Shown: in pieces, positions 60,750-64,000 of the stretch | Layout: every line of letters begins with the position of its first letter | How positions within the stretch are numbered: the stretch's first letter is position 1 | NCBI GenBank assembly: GCA_963545085.1 | Contig: CAUUHV010000011.1 | Location: 6,570-70,569, forward strand | Reading direction: 5' to 3' | Source of the DNA: Catonella sp963545085 | Lineage (GTDB): Bacteria; Bacillota; Clostridia; Lachnospirales; Lachnospiraceae | DNA length: 64,000 nucleotides | Notes under the pieces: model-generated | The model's input: only the letters and a program-made list of their open reading frames with translations | Told to the model about the DNA's origin: nothing | Databases searched by the model: none | Translations under genes and position numbers: made by a program

Positions 60750-60863
60750 AGTAGTGGAGTCACTACCTGTTGCTTTGCCTTTATCCTTTCATACAGAAAT
60801 ATTTTATGAAAGGTGTAATGATAGGCGCGGTTAAGAGATAAATATAACAAGTGAGGGAAGATT

Positions 60864-62171
60864 ATGTACAGATTTAATCGTGAAGAATACGAAAAAAGAA
60901 TGGAATGGTATAAGGCAGCCAGATTCGGAATGTTTATCCACTGGGGTTTATATGCCATACCGGCAAGAGGAGAATGGGTAAGGAGCGTCGAAGAAATGTC
61001 TAAGGAAGAATATATGAAATACTTCGATGAGTTTACCGCAAGGGATTATAATCCTAAGAAATGGGCAAGAGCGGCTAAGGAAGCGGGAATGAAATATATG
61101 GTGCTTACCGCGAAGCATCATGACGGCTTCTGTCTTTTTGACAGCAAGTATACGGACTTTAAGGCTACAAACACAAAAGCGGGAAGGGATTTGATTAAGG
61201 AATATGTGGAGGCTGTAAGAGGAGAAGGTCTTAAGGTGGGGCTTTACTTTAGCCTTTTAGATTGGTATCATGAAGATTATCCGCACTACGGTGACAGGTG
61301 CCATCCTATGAGAAACAATAAGGAATATGGCAATGAAAACCGCAAGTGGGAAAGATATTTGGAATATTTTCATAATCAGGTGGAAGAAATCTGTACTAAC
61401 TACGGAAAGCTTGATATTCTCTGGTTTGACTTCTCTTATGATGAAATGAGGGGAGAAAAATGGGGAGCGACAAAGCTTATAAATATGGTGAGAAGCTTAC
61501 AGCCTCAGGTCATAATAGACAACCGCCTTGAGGTGAGCGGCGAGGGCAGAGGCTCGCTTGCAATTTGTAACCCTACTCCTTTTCATGGAGATTTTGTAAG
61601 TCCGGAGCAGATGATTCCGCCGGAGGGATTGAAAGATATAGAAGGAAAGCCTTTGGTGTGGGAAGCCTGTGTAACCATGAACAATAATTGGGGATATCAC
61701 GGCACTGACAAATTCTTTAAACCTGCGCCTATGCTTATTAAAAAGCTTGTGGAATGTGTGAGCAAGGGCGGAAATATGCTTTTAAACGTAGGACCGGACG
61801 CTTACGGAAATATACCTGAGGAATCTGTAGAGATTTTAAAGGTAATAGGAGAATGGATGTCTAAAAACGGTGAAAGTATCTACGGCTGCGGCATTGCGGA
61901 TATTCCTAAACCGGATTACGGCAGAGTTACAAAAAAAGGAAATATTTATTATTTCCATTTGTATGAGAATACTATAGGTCCGATTCCGCTCGTAGGACTT
62001 GATAAAAACAGTCTTGTAAAGATACGGGCATTGGCGACAGGATATGAGATTCCGGTGTCGACCTCGTGGGTTCACAGAGATTATCCTGACGTACTGTTCG
62101 CCGAACTTGGAGGAAATCCGGTTCTTCCTGACGCCATAGATTATGTGCTTGAGGTTCAGGTTAAAGATTAA
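60864..62171 (+). CDS. GH29 alpha-L-fucosidase (cytoplasmic)
   Basis: 435 residues. Glycoside hydrolase family 29: RFGMFIHWGLYAIPARGEW near the N-terminus, YMVLTAKHHDGFCLFDSK, and the nucleophile Asp189 in LDILWFDFSYDEMRG. No signal peptide, so it acts on imported fucosides. It is shorter than typical 450-500-residue homologs and lacks an extra C-terminal carbohydrate-binding domain. Likely followed in the same unit by the transglutaminase-like gene. Confidence 0.92.
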   Translation: MYRFNREEYEKRMEWYKAARFGMFIHWGLYAIPARGEWVRSVEEMSKEEYMKYFDEFTARDYNPKKWARAAKEAGMKYMVLTAKHHDGFCLFDSKYTDFKATNTKAGRDLIKEYVEAVRGEGLKVGLYFSLLDWYHEDYPHYGDRCHPMRNNKEYGNENRKWERYLEYFHNQVEEICTNYGKLDILWFDFSYDEMRGEKWGATKLINMVRSLQPQVIIDNRLEVSGEGRGSLAICNPTPFHGDFVSPEQMIPPEGLKDIEGKPLVWEACVTMNNNWGYHGTDKFFKPAPMLIKKLVECVSKGGNMLLNVGPDAYGNIPEESVEILKVIGEWMSKNGESIYGCGIADIPKPDYGRVTKKGNIYYFHLYENTIGPIPLVGLDKNSLVKIRALATGYEIPVSTSWVHRDYPDVLFAELGGNPVLPDAIDYVLEVQVKD

Positions 62172-62291
62172 GCGAAAAAAGAAGGAAAAGCCTCTATGAG
62201 TCTGTTAAAAGCAGGCTCCGAGATTTATTAAAAGTGTAATGCGAAGGGGTTGGAAGAATAAGCGAAATAAAAATTAACAAGGAGAAATATT

Positions 62292-64000
62292 ATGTTTTCT
62301 AAAACACTTACCGAATATGCGGAAGAAAAATTTTTATCGCGAAAAGAGGCTTTAAGAGAAATTTATGGGGAAATTGAGAATAGACTTAAAAAGTGTACGG
62401 AAGATGAAGCGGCTTTAATGAAGTTTTTGTACGGAACCATGCCGATAAGAGATGCGGGAGAATATGATTTTGACATCTTTTTAAGCTATGTCCGTCATGC
62501 GATTTTCTTAAGAGAGACTATGGAACGATGTAAAAATCTTCCGGAGGACATTTTTGTACACTATGTACTGTATTACAGGATAAATTCCGAGAATATCACG
62601 GATTGCAGAAAATTTTTCTATGATGAATTAAAGGACAGGATAGCGGGGAAAAGTGATAAAGATGCCGTAATCGAGATAAACTATTGGTGCGCGGAGAATG
62701 TCACTTATGAAAGCACGGATGAGAGAACCATGTCACCGGCTGCCGTTTATAAAGCATGCGCGGGAAGGTGCGGAGAGGAGTCCACTTTTACCGTAACGGC
62801 TATGAGAAGCGTCGGAATACCTGCAAGACAGGTGTATACGCCGTGGTGGGCGCATTGTGACGATAACCACGCATGGGTAGAGGTATATATTTCAGGAAAA
62901 TGGTACTTCATCGGTGCATGTGAGCCTGAAGAGGTGCTTAACACGGGATGGTTTTTGGGGGCTTCCGGCAGGTCGCTTTTGGTATATGCCCGTACTTTTT
63001 CCGATTTTATGAGCGATTCTAAAGAAGAATACATAACAAAGGACGGAGGGCTTGTTTATTACAACAGTACCTCTACCTACACGGAGACAAGGCTTCTTAC
63101 GGTACTTGTACTTGATAATGGAGGAAATCCCGTACAGGGAGCCGAAATAAGTATAGAAATATTGAATATGGCGAAATTTGCGGGTATGACGACTCTTTTT
63201 ACAGATAGTGAAGGTAAAGCGGGGATTACCATAGGAAAAGGCGATATCAATATAAGGGCAATGAAGGACGGCTTTTTCGGGGAAAGACTTGTTAAGATAA
63301 CCGAGGGAGATTTCGTTGAGATAATCCTTGATACCGATTTGAGTGAAATGAGCTTTGTGACGGATAAATGGGTGAAGATGGATATTTCAGCTCCTTCGGA
63401 TAAGCAGGTTAATCGACAAACATTGACATCGGAGCAGAAAAACAGACACAGAACACGTACAAAAGAGGCAATAAAGCTTCGTACGGAAAAGGAAGAAGCT
63501 TATTACAGTAAAAGGCTTGCGGACGAGTATCCGGAGCAAAGAGAGATATTGCGGCTTGCAAAAGGAAATTTTAACGAGGTTTATAAATTTTTAAATAAGA
63601 ATGATGATTATAAAAGAGGAGAGCTTCTTAAGACTCTGAGCGTAAAGGATTATAAGGATTTAAAGGCGGACATTCTGGAAAGCCATTTAGAGGCTGTAAA
63701 AGGAGAGCTTAAGGATGAGATTTATTTCAAGAATTTGCTTTGCCCGAGGATTTATCTTGAGGAAATGACGGCTTTCAGATCTTTTATAAACGGATATTTT
63801 GATGAGGAAACAAAAGCGCTGTTTATTAAGAACCCTTATTCTATATGGGAATATATAGAAAAAAATATAGAGTATATACCCGAGCTTGATTACAGGACGA
63901 TATGCTCCACACCTGTAGGTTGCCTTAAGCTTAAAAAAGGCAATCCGTTAAGTAAAAAGATCCTTTTTGTCGCCATTTGCAGAACATTAGGTATACCGGC
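62292..64000 (+). CDS. Protein with two transglutaminase-like domains (3' end beyond window)
   Basis: Frame open from ATG 62292 (AAGGAG, 7 nt before) to the window end (569 codons seen). The first transglutaminase-like domain has Cys160 (GRCGEESTF) and His193 (DNHAWVEVY). A beta-sandwich, carboxypeptidase-regulatory-like module follows (LVLDNGGNPVQGAEISIEIL), then a helical region. Near the end a second transglutaminase-like core begins (SIWEYIEKNIEYIPELDYRT, LSKKILFVAICRTLGIPA) in which the catalytic Cys position reads GNP. No signal peptide. Role unknown; peptide or wall processing is possible. Confidence 0.85.
   Translation, partial: MFSKTLTEYAEEKFLSRKEALREIYGEIENRLKKCTEDEAALMKFLYGTMPIRDAGEYDFDIFLSYVRHAIFLRETMERCKNLPEDIFVHYVLYYRINSENITDCRKFFYDELKDRIAGKSDKDAVIEINYWCAENVTYESTDERTMSPAAVYKACAGRCGEESTFTVTAMRSVGIPARQVYTPWWAHCDDNHAWVEVYISGKWYFIGACEPEEVLNTGWFLGASGRSLLVYARTFSDFMSDSKEEYITKDGGLVYYNSTSTYTETRLLTVLVLDNGGNPVQGAEISIEILNMAKFAGMTTLFTDSEGKAGITIGKGDINIRAMKDGFFGERLVKITEGDFVEIILDTDLSEMSFVTDKWVKMDISAPSDKQVNRQTLTSEQKNRHRTRTKEAIKLRTEKEEAYYSKRLADEYPEQREILRLAKGNFNEVYKFLNKNDDYKRGELLKTLSVKDYKDLKADILESHLEAVKGELKDEIYFKNLLCPRIYLEEMTAFRSFINGYFDEETKALFIKNPYSIWEYIEKNIEYIPELDYRTICSTPVGCLKLKKGNPLSKKILFVAICRTLGIP

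Noticed and set aside
1..64000. CRISPR arrays, rRNA genes, insertion sequences, prophage
   Set aside because: No regularly spaced repeats, rRNA segments, transposase or phage genes were seen in the window.

Overview
The window looks like chromosome from a low-G+C Gram-positive anaerobe of the class Clostridia, most likely a Lachnospiraceae relative. This is inferred from gene content and order: AT-rich DNA with strong AGGAGG ribosome binding sites, an LPxTG wall protein with Cna-B repeats, infC-rpmI-rplT with an AUU start, tig-clpP-clpX, era-recO followed by a single-chain glycyl-tRNA synthetase and pyruvate phosphate dikinase, and comFC beside a YvyF-like flagellar-operon gene. No phage, insertion sequence, CRISPR array or rRNA was found.

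Layout. 1-2535 is the 3' part of a sortase-anchored Cna-B surface protein, followed by an unknown membrane-anchored secreted protein. 4546-15958 is one long co-directional accessory operon: a branched-chain-amino-acid-type ABC importer (binding protein, two permeases, two ATPases), a DhaK/DhaL triose-kinase pair, two paralogous zinc methyltransferase-like URO-D proteins, a DhaR-like regulator and a CdsB/YhaM-type Fe-S lyase. It starts at a perfect palindrome plus an extended -10 and ends in a 17-bp stem terminator. Two genes in it are visibly broken: livH by a 2-nt frameshift and the regulator by an in-frame TGA. The regulator's expected start codon also reads ATA. 16128-20049 is a two-component system with an ABC exporter. 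Then come an esterase (minus strand), infC-rpmI-rplT, an EAL/HDOD protein, rpsO, an NSS-family Na+ symporter, a minus-strand comFC-yvyF pair and an SH3-NlpC/P60 wall hydrolase.

29527-31018 holds a cluster of five DnaA-box-like 9-mers in very AT-rich DNA, then six tRNA genes (Pro, Gly, Arg, His, Gln, Leu), with a small palindromic repeat inserted between tRNA-Arg and tRNA-His. 31222-41929 is mostly housekeeping: yitT-like, glmM, tig, clpP, clpX, rarA, a SleB-like hydrolase, glnS and a DUF2225 protein. 42692-46697 is a xylose locus, an AraC regulator divergent from xylA-xylB, with a pair of 22-bp-spaced direct repeats between them. 46903-50371 (minus) encodes an unusual membrane protease that joins a subtilase, a von Willebrand A domain and cytoplasmic zinc ribbons. 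50620-60464 has an M16C peptidase, a palindromic intergenic element, era-recO, a lipoprotein, glyQS and ppdK. The window ends with an alpha-L-fucosidase and a duplicated-transglutaminase protein cut off by the window edge.

How the genes fit together. The xylose, fucosidase, PPDK and symporter genes suggest a carbohydrate and amino-acid fermenter of a host-associated or plant-polysaccharide niche. The most novel unit is the 4546-15958 operon: its combination of importer, triose kinase, paired Zn methyltransferase-like proteins and Fe-S lyase matches no pathway I can name. All identifications are by eye from sequence motifs; no database search was run.
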